A stretch of 64,000 nt of DNA from Alphaproteobacteria bacterium (GCA_002690045.1 NZDE01000011.1:1-64000); one strand, 5' to 3'. Numbered from the stretch's first letter, positions 29,501-37,261 are shown. Notes: a model not told the origin generated them from the letters alone. A program made the numbers and translations.

Positions 29501-31353
29501 AATTCGCAGCTGTGCGCCGTGACACGAACGGCAAAATCATTGAGAACATGAATATCCGCTGTAAACTAGATAAACATATTCTGTTTGATTTGGATGGGAT
29601 GATTGCCACAGGCACGATGCCCGAAAACCTATATAAGGACGGCTATTCGCAGCGTCAATTCTCTATGCTGATGTATGACGCGTTTGAACGCATGCAATAT
29701 GTTGATGACAAGACCCGCGATAGTAAGAAAATTTATATCGACCAGTCAAAGCCACCTGTTGACCCACGTGTACGCGTTAATGCACAAAGGAAGGAAGATG
29801 CTGACAATCCACCTAGCGATGCGGAATTGAAGAAACGTAGTCGTCGTGTGCATCCATATTTGAAGAAGTCTATTAAGGCCATATTCAATAAAAAGGCTGC
29901 GCCGAATCCAGAAGACCTTAAACAAGCACGCGTTAAAGGCCTTGTTGGCGGCTATAACAATACAGGATTTGATGACCCGCGCATTCGTATGGAATGTTTT
30001 GCGGCTGGCTTCGCAAGCTTCTTCCCTACGAACCAATCTATGCGCCGCTATGATACGCGTAATATTGCGCGAGCGTTCTACCATTTCCGCCCTGACCGCT
30101 TTAAGGTTAATACAAAAGGCGAAAACAACCCGCATTGTAAACCAGAAGAGCGCGATATGCTCGACTTCACAGTCAAGGGCTTGGCACTTGCCAATGGCCT
30201 GAGATACAACGAAGACGATGCACATGATGCGGATTATGATGTGAAACTACAGTTCCGTTTGCTCGATACAATGCGCAATATGGATCCAGAGCTGTACACA
30301 CAGATGATTATGAACACGGATAAGAGCCAAATTAAAGGTTTCCTTCGTGGGTCAACCAACGGCCATGTCTATCAGCGCCCATTGGTTAGTTACGTTGATA
30401 ACCGCGCCCTTAACGCGCAGCGCCATTTAGGTTTAATGGTTGGTACGTCAAATATCCCATCTTTGTGCAACAAGGCCGTCATGTTTAATGCTGAGGATTT
30501 TGACCCGAAAGACTTTAATGATATTAGCGCAAGTGATATTGCGGAGATTATGTCTGATCCAAACCATCACTTGCATAAAGCGTTTAATATCATCGACATT
30601 TCTAAAAACCCAATTGTTCTGGAAGCTGATCGTGCCGTACGTTTAGGCACACGTATTCCTTTGGAACAAATTAAAGAACGTAAGCGTTATATGGAACGTA
30701 ACCCTATATTGGCAGAAAAAATAATTAAGGCGCTTGAAAATGCGCGCCTTCTGCCAGATGGTTTACCGTATCATACAATTGAAAAACGCTTCATTAACAT
30801 GGCAAGTTTTAGGCTGTCACCAAATGATAAAGCTGTAGCTAATTTATTCCAGCCTGTGCCAGAAGAGTTTGAGAATGAGCAATTTGCACGTTCACTTAAC
30901 AAGCAACGTGCACAAGCGCTTGATGGCATTGAAATGGATGAATTACGCGAACGTTATGTATTGCAGCTCTATAATGACCCTCTAGGCCGTGAATACCTAC
31001 ATGCGGACGATCAAAAATACGCCCGCGCTATTCAGCGTGCTTATTTCTGTGGTGAGTTAGAGGTCAGCAATCCGTTCCAGTCTCCAGTATCCATCTATCA
31101 GCTTAGAAAGCAGGTTGAAAAAGCCAAGGTGAAATATGCTGATGATATTGAAAACAATACCGTTACAGGACAAATTATTAAGCAAGCCGAAGCTATTGTT
31201 GAAGAACGAATCAATGACGCTGATTTATTGATTACTGCTGAAGATCGCGAAGTTCTGAAGATGTATAGCCCGCGTAAGCAACGAAAATATCGTGTTCCAA
31301 CTGCACGAAACGATAATGCATTTCCAAAAAATATTAAAAAGGGGCTGGGCTAA
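26566..31353 (+). CDS. Fusion of RNase J-like beta-CASP nuclease and exonuclease I
   Basis: 1595-aa two-nuclease protein. Residues 1-345 are unassigned. About 355-830 follow RNase J: opening GG with IGANTWHYHV and FGIDAG, metal motif ITERHIDHINGL (Glu448 in place of the first His of HxHxDH; His450, Asp452, His453 kept), His520, Asp542, then beta-CASP segments FTGSHFEP (about 721-728), SGHDGQ (His789) and ITGHGDQ (His811). About 960-1500 follow E. coli ExoI throughout: YDVETTGLGP (Asp965, Glu967), GYNNTGFDDPRIR (Asp1136), AHDADYDV (His1220, Asp1225), and the C-terminal ISKNPIVLEADRA and YNDPLGREYL regions. A basic insert (about 1055-1120) lies between ExoI motifs I and II. All DEDDh residues are intact. 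The reading frame is unbroken and uses codons like its neighbours. I know of no described protein with this layout. Confidence 0.88.
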   Translation: MAANASKDFNNNAEYSALYKRDDLPSFFGLNQDLFHNKQREKRTSVTYFPSTGSIQGVGAFVEHKDDGSITLKIEHWLHEPNNKNTRTPFLTLNFKPQDKKQSTLALASAKLQNKSLNVNDPKVVAQIEAMYTELAQDLRNERIPPNLMEAAAEYKFKTAAMPGIFKTGAAKNAYTRAAGRPQRTLDIPTDYLDSLLGVDQEDTLISGKELRRRSVLRNPEDKSSQVVQELSFRRGNTARDKKTYLSANISSSKGHVSIDEGKSSELFNLVLRPKNRAAVSDDKAITSIKSLTICGASLDNKDHKDLVRGLNFVRDFTVPTLAGVPTDPQEIIRYTHLQEELSPLPEMEKGENSQVFIRAVGGNPTDIHVKHEEEGIGANTWHYHVREKNSNGGIDEINFGIDAGIKPLNTKKTGYDGFFSYLGDFFAHRTNDKHRPKFPTKDWLITERHIDHINGLAFAIMSGYKIDTVHLSETSKDELISLLKSNRVKQEWYPEFHIIEPNEEFNIGSVKIKAIETPHSTKSYAYHLTFPNGTKHMHFGDSKLSPVVTHGKASEEELLAQLEELGPVESALIDCTRITQEDEAKPEDDVALEILGDVMSQEGKNIVSSQIGSNFPRLLSKLAVAGRTGHDMVLFGQAIHRARKQLNIKCFEDDERTKFIDLLQKLEYSQEVIDRVRLCENTFNGVSKALGVDVVNYSASGKKAHSILNNESLKPGWLVFTGSHFEPKSWMHRFVYRTEPALKNIQHENYWVLGSQYAIPGNERNYNYGYADLERRGFNVIHRHTSGHDGQAAWKKMLDKIKPKYGITGHGDQVQRKAGTDFLEKEGIGPVNPTEQDFVQVKPGKLSIEAQHPSIRIYYRYQRPEDQYYGSVEDIDFYASKSQPALRSEAGDLIREAHDLMAHPTNQFNAKRKSASTLVASAGDVEDFMLNITEANLIPKEHRVTMSLPDWKLSNGILNEFMYDVETTGLGPYARVHQFAAVRRDTNGKIIENMNIRCKLDKHILFDLDGMIATGTMPENLYKDGYSQRQFSMLMYDAFERMQYVDDKTRDSKKIYIDQSKPPVDPRVRVNAQRKEDADNPPSDAELKKRSRRVHPYLKKSIKAIFNKKAAPNPEDLKQARVKGLVGGYNNTGFDDPRIRMECFAAGFASFFPTNQSMRRYDTRNIARAFYHFRPDRFKVNTKGENNPHCKPEERDMLDFTVKGLALANGLRYNEDDAHDADYDVKLQFRLLDTMRNMDPELYTQMIMNTDKSQIKGFLRGSTNGHVYQRPLVSYVDNRALNAQRHLGLMVGTSNIPSLCNKAVMFNAEDFDPKDFNDISASDIAEIMSDPNHHLHKAFNIIDISKNPIVLEADRAVRLGTRIPLEQIKERKRYMERNPILAEKIIKALENARLLPDGLPYHTIEKRFINMASFRLSPNDKAVANLFQPVPEEFENEQFARSLNKQRAQALDGIEMDELRERYVLQLYNDPLGREYLHADDQKYARAIQRAYFCGELEVSNPFQSPVSIYQLRKQVEKAKVKYADDIENNTVTGQIIKQAEAIVEERINDADLLITAEDREVLKMYSPRKQRKYRVPTARNDNAFPKNIKKGLG

Positions 31354-31365
31354 GCCTCTTTTTTT
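31340..31365 (+). terminator. Intrinsic terminator of the nuclease fusion gene
   Basis: A stem AGGGGCT/AGCCTCT (one G-T pair) with loop GGGCTA is followed by a T run. It overlaps the stop codon, so the gene ends at the terminator and is the last of its transcript. Confidence 0.75.
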
Positions 31366-31642
31366 CACTTATTGAAAATACTTTATTTTACTTAATACCA
31401 CACAGCAAAAACCTCATAACTTTGTAAAAACAAAACCGCAGCTTAATTAAAACATATGCTGCAACTTCTGCATGTACGCAATAAAATGATCGTAGCACTA
31501 GTAATCGGAAGTAATTAACTAGTAAAAATCAAAAATATATAGTAATAATAATGATACCGAATACTGGCAATAATAAAAATTAAGTAATTAATTTAATTGA
31601 ATAAAAAATGTAATTTTTTTTCTTTAAACATGTAAAAAAAGC

Positions 31643-31671
31643 TTGCAAGTTAAGATTATTTTTACTATAAC
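31643..31671 (+). promoter_or_regulatory. Promoter of candidate small RNA
   Basis: TTGCAA (31643-31648) and TATAAC (31666-31671) are separated by 17 bases, ideal for a vegetative sigma factor. No ORF follows. Confidence 0.6.
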
Positions 31672-31677
31672 AATAAT

Positions 31678-31734
31678 TACACACCCTCTATTACCGCCGT
31701 TTGTCCGGAGAATTCGTTTCTCCGGACTTTTTTT
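31678..31734 (+). ncRNA. Candidate small RNA
   Basis: Transcription from the promoter at 31643-31671 would start near 31678 and end at a strong intrinsic terminator: stem GTCCGGAGAA/TTCTCCGGAC (10 bp), loop TTCGT, then seven T. The 5' part (containing CACCCTCT and ACCGCCG) is single-stranded and pyrimidine-rich, with CCTCT complementary to a Shine-Dalgarno AGAGG. There is no reading frame of useful length. No RNA family is recognised. Confidence 0.5.
31703..31734 (+). terminator. Strong intrinsic terminator without an upstream ORF
   Basis: 10-bp perfect stem, 5-base loop and seven T on the plus strand. The closest upstream plus-strand gene already ends in its own terminator at 31340, so this one probably serves a separate short transcript. 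Confidence 0.85.
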
Positions 31735-31767
31735 ATGTAACTTGCCAATTTCCGAAATTACGCCCAC

Positions 31768-32631
31768 CTAAGCTTTATGGAATATTATGAAGTCAACATC
31801 TATAGTGATGCTCTTGCAGGATTTAGAAAGCGCTTCTTTATCTTCTTCATACATTTTATAAAAATAAGGGGTCATCTTTAGTAAATGATAAAAATCATCA
31901 GGATGTTTTAATGTGGCCGTGTAGCTCAGGTTGCGCTTCTCTCCCATTACAAAGCCAGCCTTCTCTGCTGCTTCGATTTTACTTGCATGTGTCTGGGGCT
32001 TTATATCGCTATAAATATGCTGTTTTATTTCTAGCAAATGGTTGTTTCCCGCCTCAACAAGCAAGACTTGACCATCCGCCTTAAGTAACTGCGCAAACAT
32101 ATCAAAAACAGGAAAGCCAAACATTGATATTATTTGTGTAAGCGAATTTGCTACAATAGGTGGGCGGCGGTTAGTGGCCACCAACCATGTAATATCAGCT
32201 TTATTGCGTTTGCAGGCCTCTATAACGGCACATTTAGATATATCATACCCTATCAAGCCACACTGCCCGTTACGGGCGTCTTGTTGCAGCTCTTGAAGAA
32301 TATAATCTAGGTAATACCCCTCACCACAGCCTGCATCTAAAATCATATTCTTCTGATCCTCGTTCAGAGCCTCACGAACAATGTGCGCTGTATATGCGGC
32401 AATATCCTTATAATAACCTAGATTAAGGAACTCTTGACGCGCCTTAACCATGTCCTTGGTGTCCCCAGGGCTTTTGGAGCGTTTGTCCTGCACAGGCAAA
32501 AGATTTACGTAGCCTTGGCGTGCAACGTCAAAGCTATGACCGTTCTCACAGATCAAACACTTGTCATTCTCGTATGACAATAAGGCGCTATCTAACGGGC
32601 ATGATAAATTGTCAGGGGAAATGATCTTCAT
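31768..32631 (-). CDS. RlmA-family 23S rRNA (guanine-N1) methyltransferase
   Basis: 287-aa methyltransferase. The N-terminus follows RlmA: zinc-finger region with Cys11, Asp14 (Cys in E. coli), Cys28 and His32, then FDVARQGYVNLLPVQDKRSKSPGDTKDMVKARQEFLNLGYY. A Rossmann-type SAM motif is MILDAGCGEGYYLDYIL. RlmA proteins methylate a guanine in helix 35 of 23S rRNA. One usual zinc ligand is Asp14, while Cys25 is an extra cysteine nearby, so the metal site may be altered. Confidence 0.87.
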   Translation of the reverse strand: MKIISPDNLSCPLDSALLSYENDKCLICENGHSFDVARQGYVNLLPVQDKRSKSPGDTKDMVKARQEFLNLGYYKDIAAYTAHIVREALNEDQKNMILDAGCGEGYYLDYILQELQQDARNGQCGLIGYDISKCAVIEACKRNKADITWLVATNRRPPIVANSLTQIISMFGFPVFDMFAQLLKADGQVLLVEAGNNHLLEIKQHIYSDIKPQTHASKIEAAEKAGFVMGEKRNLSYTATLKHPDDFYHLLKMTPYFYKMYEEDKEALSKSCKSITIDVDFIIFHKA

Positions 32632-32663
32632 AACAGTGGGGCAGTAACATTTAGTAAGAAGAA

Positions 32664-32740
32664 TGGCGCGCCCTGCAGGACTCGAACCTGCAACCGTTCG
32701 CTTAGAAGGCGAGTGCTCTATCCAGTTGAGCTAAGGGCGC
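32664..32740 (-). tRNA. tRNA-Arg (anticodon TCT)
   Basis: Cloverleaf on the minus strand: acceptor GCGCCCT with AGGGCGC, discriminator G and encoded CCA; loop CTTCTAA with anticodon TCT; T arm TGCAGGTTCGAGTCCTGCA. 77 bases with CCA. It lies in the gap between the rlmA-like gene and the complex I accessory gene. Confidence 0.97.
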
Positions 32741-32788
32741 TTTTAAGGTGGCTATTTAATATCACCGCGTGGCGAATCAAACAAGCCT

Positions 32789-33085
32789 TTATTCATCAAA
32801 GGGCACGTATTTAAAGTTATCACTATAGTTGCGCGGGATGACTTTACGCTTGCGCTCTTTATCGACATTCCAGTCCCAGCCCATTTTTTTGGCATAGGAT
32901 ATCGCCTCGTCACATGATGAAAACTTTAAGCGCACCTGATTTGTTGTATCACCTGATTGCGTCCAGCCCATAAGATTTTCGGGCTTACGGTCAGTATATT
33001 GCGCAAACTCTAATAACCAGTTTTTTGTTTTCGCCAAGCCCGACTGCATTGTATTGCGGCTTGGTTTATATATTCGTACTTGCAT
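32789..33085 (-). CDS. NDUFS4-like complex I accessory subunit
   Basis: 98-aa protein similar to the ETC complex I subunit family (mitochondrial NDUFS4/AQDQ), found in alphaproteobacteria. Recognisable: MQVRIYKPSRNTMQSG, WLLEFAQ, LMGWTQSGDTTNQVRLKFSSCDEAISYAKKMGWDWNV. The start at 33085 has AGGA 8 bases upstream; the longer frame from 33205 adds a nonhomologous hydrophobic segment and is rejected. It is a probable assembly/stability subunit of NADH dehydrogenase. Confidence 0.9.
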   Translation of the reverse strand: MQVRIYKPSRNTMQSGLAKTKNWLLEFAQYTDRKPENLMGWTQSGDTTNQVRLKFSSCDEAISYAKKMGWDWNVDKERKRKVIPRNYSDNFKYVPFDE

Positions 33086-33167
33086 TATAGAATCCTGATT
33101 GTGTAAACAAAAAGATAGCCCTATTCTAATAAAGGTTAAGACAAAAAACAATGGCGTTTGATGCTGA

Positions 33168-33866
33168 CTAAATAGATCTAAACAGAAAGCGTGAGAAAAA
33201 CACACTTAAACCGCCTGTAGCAACAAATGGCATGAAGTGGAATATGAACACATGTGCGGGCTCATCATTAGCGCAGCTGAAGCGTAAACAGCCCCAGCCA
33301 AAGCCAGATACAGATAAAACAATCATGATATGCAGCAGCGTTGGCGCTGTAGAAGCCCCACGACGCGCAAATTCAATGAATAGAACCATTGGCGCAATAA
33401 TAAAAATCAACCCATCCCAGAAGCAATGCTTGAAACTATACATCATCATATAGTTATGCTCATGCGCAAGGTCATTGTAAGTTCTCAAGAAAGTCCACGC
33501 CAAGAAAACAACTGCCAATACGGATGGCAAGATAATACGCTTCACAGCTTCTTTAGTATCGCACGGAACCATCAGCGCCAACGCAGCATATAGTGCGCTT
33601 ATGCCGATACCCCATGATAAAACGATATCCACTTGAAACATATCTTCATTAATCATGCTTGTACGCATGGGCATGAACAAATTTAACAGCAGCAAATAAA
33701 CCGCACAGACAGCAATAGAGATTGAAAATCGTGTAACTGCAGCATAATAAGGTCGGCGTGGCTGCAACGAATCTATTAAATGCTTGCTCAACACATCAAG
33801 GCGTGCGCTACGGTTGTGTTCTAGCGCTTCATTTTCCTTGTCTGCAATATCATTATCATTTGTCAT
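33168..33866 (-). CDS. NrsF-type membrane anti-sigma factor
   Basis: 232-aa protein with about six membrane segments (about residues 48-215) and an N-terminal cytoplasmic helix region (LDVLSKHLIDSLQPRRP). The C-terminal segment WGCLRFSCANDEPAHVFIFHFMPFVATGGLSVFFSRFLFRS fits the NrsF (DUF1109) family, membrane anti-sigma factors of ECF sigma factors. It overlaps the sigma-factor gene upstream by 4 bases, as expected for a cognate pair. Confidence 0.82.
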   Translation of the reverse strand: MTNDNDIADKENEALEHNRSARLDVLSKHLIDSLQPRRPYYAAVTRFSISIAVCAVYLLLLNLFMPMRTSMINEDMFQVDIVLSWGIGISALYAALALMVPCDTKEAVKRIILPSVLAVVFLAWTFLRTYNDLAHEHNYMMMYSFKHCFWDGLIFIIAPMVLFIEFARRGASTAPTLLHIMIVLSVSGFGWGCLRFSCANDEPAHVFIFHFMPFVATGGLSVFFSRFLFRSI

Positions 33867-34423
33867 GATAGTAATTCCTTGAGCTTTTTACTGGTCCGAT
33901 GCACGGACACTTTCACTGCTGACTCGCTCATATTCTTCATATTAGCAACTTCCTTAGCTGTATAACCTTCGATACGTGCGAGAATAAATAGATCCCGCTG
34001 TTTCTGTGGTATTTGCTCCAAAAGCTTTTCTACATGATCATATTCGGCAATGTGCGTCGGAATCGTTACATCTGGATCCATATTTTTTTCGATCAGCTCA
34101 TCAAAGGACGATGTCTGATGATTTTTCCGCGCATATACTTTGCGCAGATAATCTGTTTTACGGTAGTACAGAATGGCGGTAAACCATGCTTTGAAGCTTC
34201 TTCCGACTTGATAAGTCGGCAAAGCTTTATGCGCGGAGATCAAGGCATCTTGCACCACATCATCAATCCAATCCAATTCAGCAAGCTTGCCAGCGAGGAC
34301 CGAGCGCGCAAACGGGATGAGCTGCTCAATGAGCGTACTATAGGCACGCTTATCACCAGCTTGCGCCGCGGCGGCAAGTGTATTCCAATTTTTATAAAAG
34401 GCTTTCTGCTCTTCCCCAATCAT
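33863..34423 (-). CDS. ECF-type RNA polymerase sigma factor
   Basis: 186-aa sigma-70 family protein with region 2 (AYSTLIEQLIPFARSVLAGKLAELDWIDDVVQDALISAHKALPTYQVGRSFKAWFTAI) and region 4 (LLEQIPQKQRDLFILARIEGYTAKEVANMKNMSESAVKVSVHRTSKKLKELL). Regions 1 and 3 are absent. It is cotranscribed with the NrsF-like gene through a 4-base overlap, and the two probably form a membrane-controlled stress switch. I see no clear ECF promoter motif upstream. Confidence 0.93.
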   Translation of the reverse strand: MIGEEQKAFYKNWNTLAAAAQAGDKRAYSTLIEQLIPFARSVLAGKLAELDWIDDVVQDALISAHKALPTYQVGRSFKAWFTAILYYRKTDYLRKVYARKNHQTSSFDELIEKNMDPDVTIPTHIAEYDHVEKLLEQIPQKQRDLFILARIEGYTAKEVANMKNMSESAVKVSVHRTSKKLKELLS

Positions 34424-34502
34424 TGCGATAGAATAAAATCAAAAAAAGATTCTGTACAGTAAAACTGCACAAATAATTACAATTGAGATAGCTTGGGGAA
34501 AA

Positions 34503-34579
34503 TGGTCGGAGCGGAGAGATTTGAACTCCCGACCCTCTGTACCCAAAACAGATGCGCTACCAGGCTGCGCTACGCTCCG
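34503..34579 (-). tRNA. tRNA-Pro (anticodon TGG)
   Basis: Cloverleaf on the minus strand: acceptor CGGAGCG with CGCTCCG, discriminator A and CCA; loop TTTGGGT with anticodon TGG in a TCTGT/ACAGA stem; T arm GGGAGTTCAAATCTCTC. 77 bases with CCA. Confidence 0.97.
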
Positions 34580-34629
34580 AACATGGAAAGATTAAATATC
34601 AAACTCGCACCATATGTGCAAGCCTTTTT

Positions 34630-35127
34630 TTACGGATAATCGTTAAAAATTATATGGTCACCAACAGAAATATTATATTTATCTGATAAACCTGCATTAA
34701 TTTCTAAAGCCGCGCGTGCAAAACCGCCTGAAGATATTGGTGTTAAATCATGTGGCTTTGCATTTTTATAGATATGAATAATCTCGTTTTCTGCATTAAT
34801 AAAAATCATATCAAGCGGTATGTAAGTGTTCTTCATCCAAAAGTGCATAGGCGCAGGCTGTGGGTAAATAAAAATCATGCCGCTATCTTGTGCAAGCTTT
34901 TTACGGTGCATAAGCCCTATTTCCATTTCCTTACGTGTTAAGGCACGTTCAACTTGAAACGCCGCACGCTTAAGCGTTTTGTCTTTATTGACGATTGTTA
35001 GTGGATATAGGATTGCGTTCTTATTTACCGTATCTTTGCATGCCCCTAACGGCACAATTAGTAGGCATAAAAAAACAGCCCGTAAAACGTTGATATTTAA
35101 CTTCAGTTTACGGGCTGTTTTACTCAT
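34630..35127 (-). CDS. DUF192 lipoprotein
   Basis: 165-aa exported protein with a lipoprotein signal (VFLCLLIVPLGAC, Cys30). The DUF192 domain follows: LTRKEMEIGLMHRKKLAQDSGMIFIYPQPAPMHFWMKNTYIPLDMIFINAENEIIHIYKNAKPHDLTPISSGG. The function of the family is unsettled. The start at 35127 has AGGA upstream; it is 10 bases downstream of the transporter stop codon. A terminator-like hairpin lies inside codons 2-19 (35072-35121); see the separate entry. Confidence 0.85.
   Translation of the reverse strand: MSKTARKLKLNINVLRAVFLCLLIVPLGACKDTVNKNAILYPLTIVNKDKTLKRAAFQVERALTRKEMEIGLMHRKKLAQDSGMIFIYPQPAPMHFWMKNTYIPLDMIFINAENEIIHIYKNAKPHDLTPISSGGFARAALEINAGLSDKYNISVGDHIIFNDYP
35072..35121 (-). terminator. 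Intrinsic-terminator-like hairpin inside DUF192 signal-peptide codons
   Basis: On the minus strand AAAACAGCCCGTAAA and TTTACGGGCTGTTTT form a perfect 15-bp stem with a 20-base loop, followed by further T (seven in a row). It lies downstream of the transporter stop codon but within the DUF192 coding sequence, so transcription of DUF192 from upstream would depend on ribosomes unfolding it or on read-through. Confidence 0.75.
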
Positions 35128-35137
35128 TTCTTAGATC

Positions 35138-36487
35138 CTATTGATAATAGAAGAAGTATGCATATATTGTTCCGATGACTACTGTAACAAGCATTAGCGG
35201 AAATGCAAGAGCCATAAACTTCAGGAATGAAATCCCCTGCCCTGCACGCGCCGCATAACTTGCGACCATCCCGTTCGCACTGGCACCAACGATCGAGCCG
35301 TTACCGCCAAGACATGCGCCTAGTGACAATGACCACCATAATGGTTCAAGCATATCTTTACCGCCAAAATCAGCTGCCATACTGTTGATGACTGGAATTA
35401 GTGTTGCGACGAATGGGATGTTGTTAATAAAGGCTGATGCAATAGTAGACACCCACATAATGGTCATGCCAGTTAAAGCCAAGTCACCCTGCGTAACTTC
35501 AACAATCCAATGCGCGATAATGGCCAAGAAACCACTTTGCTCAACCCCTGTTACGATGATGAACAAACCAATAAAGAAGAAAATGGTATCCCATTCAACT
35601 TCATGGAACGCCTGATGGACACGCTTATGCACATCATCTTTTTTCACACCTATAGTATCAAGCAGCATTAGTAATGCGCCGCCGGAAAGAGCCACTGTAC
35701 CTGGCTCAAAACCATGATGGTGTCCAACAGTGAAGCCTAGTAGTACCAACAAGAGTACGAATAAAGATTTGTATAAGAGTGGCTTGTCTGTCAATGCGCT
35801 TGCCGCATCATAGCGCATCAGATGCGCACGGGCACGCATAGACGTTTCCATTTTACGTCCCCAAAGTACATCAAAAAAGACGAACAGGAATAAGCTGATA
35901 ATCAGTGCCGGTGGACCAACATTATAAACGAAGTCCATAAAGCCATACCCAACCGCAGAGCCAATCAAAATGTTTGGTGGGTCACCAATTAGGGTTGCTG
36001 TACCGCCAACGTTTGAGAAGAAAATCTGTGAAAAAAGAAATGGATACGGATTTAACTTCAACTGTTCTGTTAAGAGTAGCGTAATTGGGACAATCAACAT
36101 TACTGTTGTCACGTTATCAAGCAAAGCAGAAAAGACTGCGGTAATGATTGATAAGACAATCAATAAAGCCCGCGGGTTCGCTTTCACTGTTTTGGCTGAA
36201 ACAATCGCCACATATTGGAAAAAACCTGAACGCTGCATAATACCGACGAGAACCATCATACCGATAAGCAAGAAGATTGTATTAAAATCAATCCCCTGCA
36301 CCGCTAACTCTTGGTTCAAAAGGCCAAGGTAGATCATTGCGACAGCACCAAGCATAGCAATAATAGTTTGGTGTATTTTTTCAGTAATAATGAAGAAGTA
36401 CACAATAAGAAGTACCGCACAAGCAGCAATCATAGGGCTTACACCCAGAATTGCCTCGGGGACCATAAATTCATGATTAGTAGACAT
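35138..36487 (-). CDS. ArsB/NhaD-type ion transporter (SLC13-like)
   Basis: 449-aa integral membrane protein with roughly 12 segments. The ion-transporter superfamily motifs are visible: AVFSALLDNVTTVMLIVPITLLL, SNVGGTATLIGDPPNILIG and, in the second half, ASAFINNIPFVATLIPVI plus GGNGSIVGASANGMV. The two repeats face each other as in NhaD/ArsB. The NhaD Na+/H+ antiporter is a possible relative; the ion is not known. A CBS protein is encoded 39 bases upstream in the same orientation. Confidence 0.85.
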   Translation of the reverse strand: MSTNHEFMVPEAILGVSPMIAACAVLLIVYFFIITEKIHQTIIAMLGAVAMIYLGLLNQELAVQGIDFNTIFLLIGMMVLVGIMQRSGFFQYVAIVSAKTVKANPRALLIVLSIITAVFSALLDNVTTVMLIVPITLLLTEQLKLNPYPFLFSQIFFSNVGGTATLIGDPPNILIGSAVGYGFMDFVYNVGPPALIISLFLFVFFDVLWGRKMETSMRARAHLMRYDAASALTDKPLLYKSLFVLLLVLLGFTVGHHHGFEPGTVALSGGALLMLLDTIGVKKDDVHKRVHQAFHEVEWDTIFFFIGLFIIVTGVEQSGFLAIIAHWIVEVTQGDLALTGMTIMWVSTIASAFINNIPFVATLIPVINSMAADFGGKDMLEPLWWSLSLGACLGGNGSIVGASANGMVASYAARAGQGISFLKFMALAFPLMLVTVVIGTIYAYFFYYQ

Positions 36488-36526
36488 ATTAAACTCGGAT
36501 TATTTTGTTGTTTTAAGCATAAAAGC

Positions 36527-37027
36527 TTAGTTGTTCTTAGCTTGCTCTTCAGCTTCTTCTTTTTCAACGTCTTCTAATACTTCTAGAAGTTCGCTAAATA
36601 AGGATTGCTCAGAGATCAAACCGACAAATTTACCTGTATTTTCTTCTAAAACAGGCAGTGGGCTGCCGTATTTTACGATCAGGCGTGTTGCTTCCCATGT
36701 TGGTGTATCTGGTGATACAACGACAACATCTTTAAAGCAGTGCTGACTTACAGGGTTTGGGAAAATTTTTCGCATACGTTTTGCAACGCCTGGTGAAGCA
36801 CCAATCACGAAGTTAAGACGCTGTAGGCCGTCTTCCATTTTTACGGATACAGGCAACAAGTCTTTTAAAAGGTGGCTATAACCAAACATTCCAATAAGAA
36901 CATTGTTTTCATCAATGACGGGAACGTGACGGATTTTGTTTTCTTCCATGACGGCCATTACATCTTTAACGGTATCATTAGGACGGCAGAAAATAACGTC
37001 AGTAATCATTGCATTTCTACAAGGCAT
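36527..37027 (-). CDS. CBS-domain protein
   Basis: 166-aa cytoplasmic protein with two CBS motifs: residues 1-60 (MITDVIFCRPNDTVKDVMAVMEENKIRHVPVIDENNVLIGMFGYSHLL) and about 95-150 (CFKDVVVVSPDTPTWEATRLIVKYGSPLPVLEENTGKFVGLISEQSL). The C-terminus is acidic. CBS pairs bind adenosine nucleotides. As it precedes the transporter gene, a regulatory role for the transporter is plausible inference. Confidence 0.9.
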   Translation of the reverse strand: MPCRNAMITDVIFCRPNDTVKDVMAVMEENKIRHVPVIDENNVLIGMFGYSHLLKDLLPVSVKMEDGLQRLNFVIGASPGVAKRMRKIFPNPVSQHCFKDVVVVSPDTPTWEATRLIVKYGSPLPVLEENTGKFVGLISEQSLFSELLEVLEDVEKEEAEEQAKNN

Positions 37028-37261
37028 TGTTACATCTTTCTCTTATTATTTTTATTAACTTAGCCGCTTCAGTTAATCTTCTTCATAAAAGAGAAAACTA
37101 AATAAAATGGCTATACACACCACTCTTATATGAGTTTAGCAACATATATAGAGTTGAGCGCAATATGCGCCTGTTTAAATTTAATTTCAACATTTTTTTT
37201 GCAATGCGGTATAGAACGCGCCCTAATCAATTGAATTACATACAAAATAATTATGTAAAAA

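Larger units (their letters stand above)
31354..31767. other. AT-rich intergenic region with orphan transcription signals
   Basis: A 414-base gap with no ORF that has a ribosome-binding site. The left 280 bases are very AT-rich and featureless to me. The right part has a promoter (31643-31671) and a terminator (31703-31734) that together would make a transcript of about 57 bases. Confidence 0.6.

Noticed and set aside
29746-30225. 159-codon minus-strand frame within the ExoI part of the fusion gene
   Set aside because: It overlaps residues that match ExoI motifs II and III on the plus strand, so the plus-strand frame is real.
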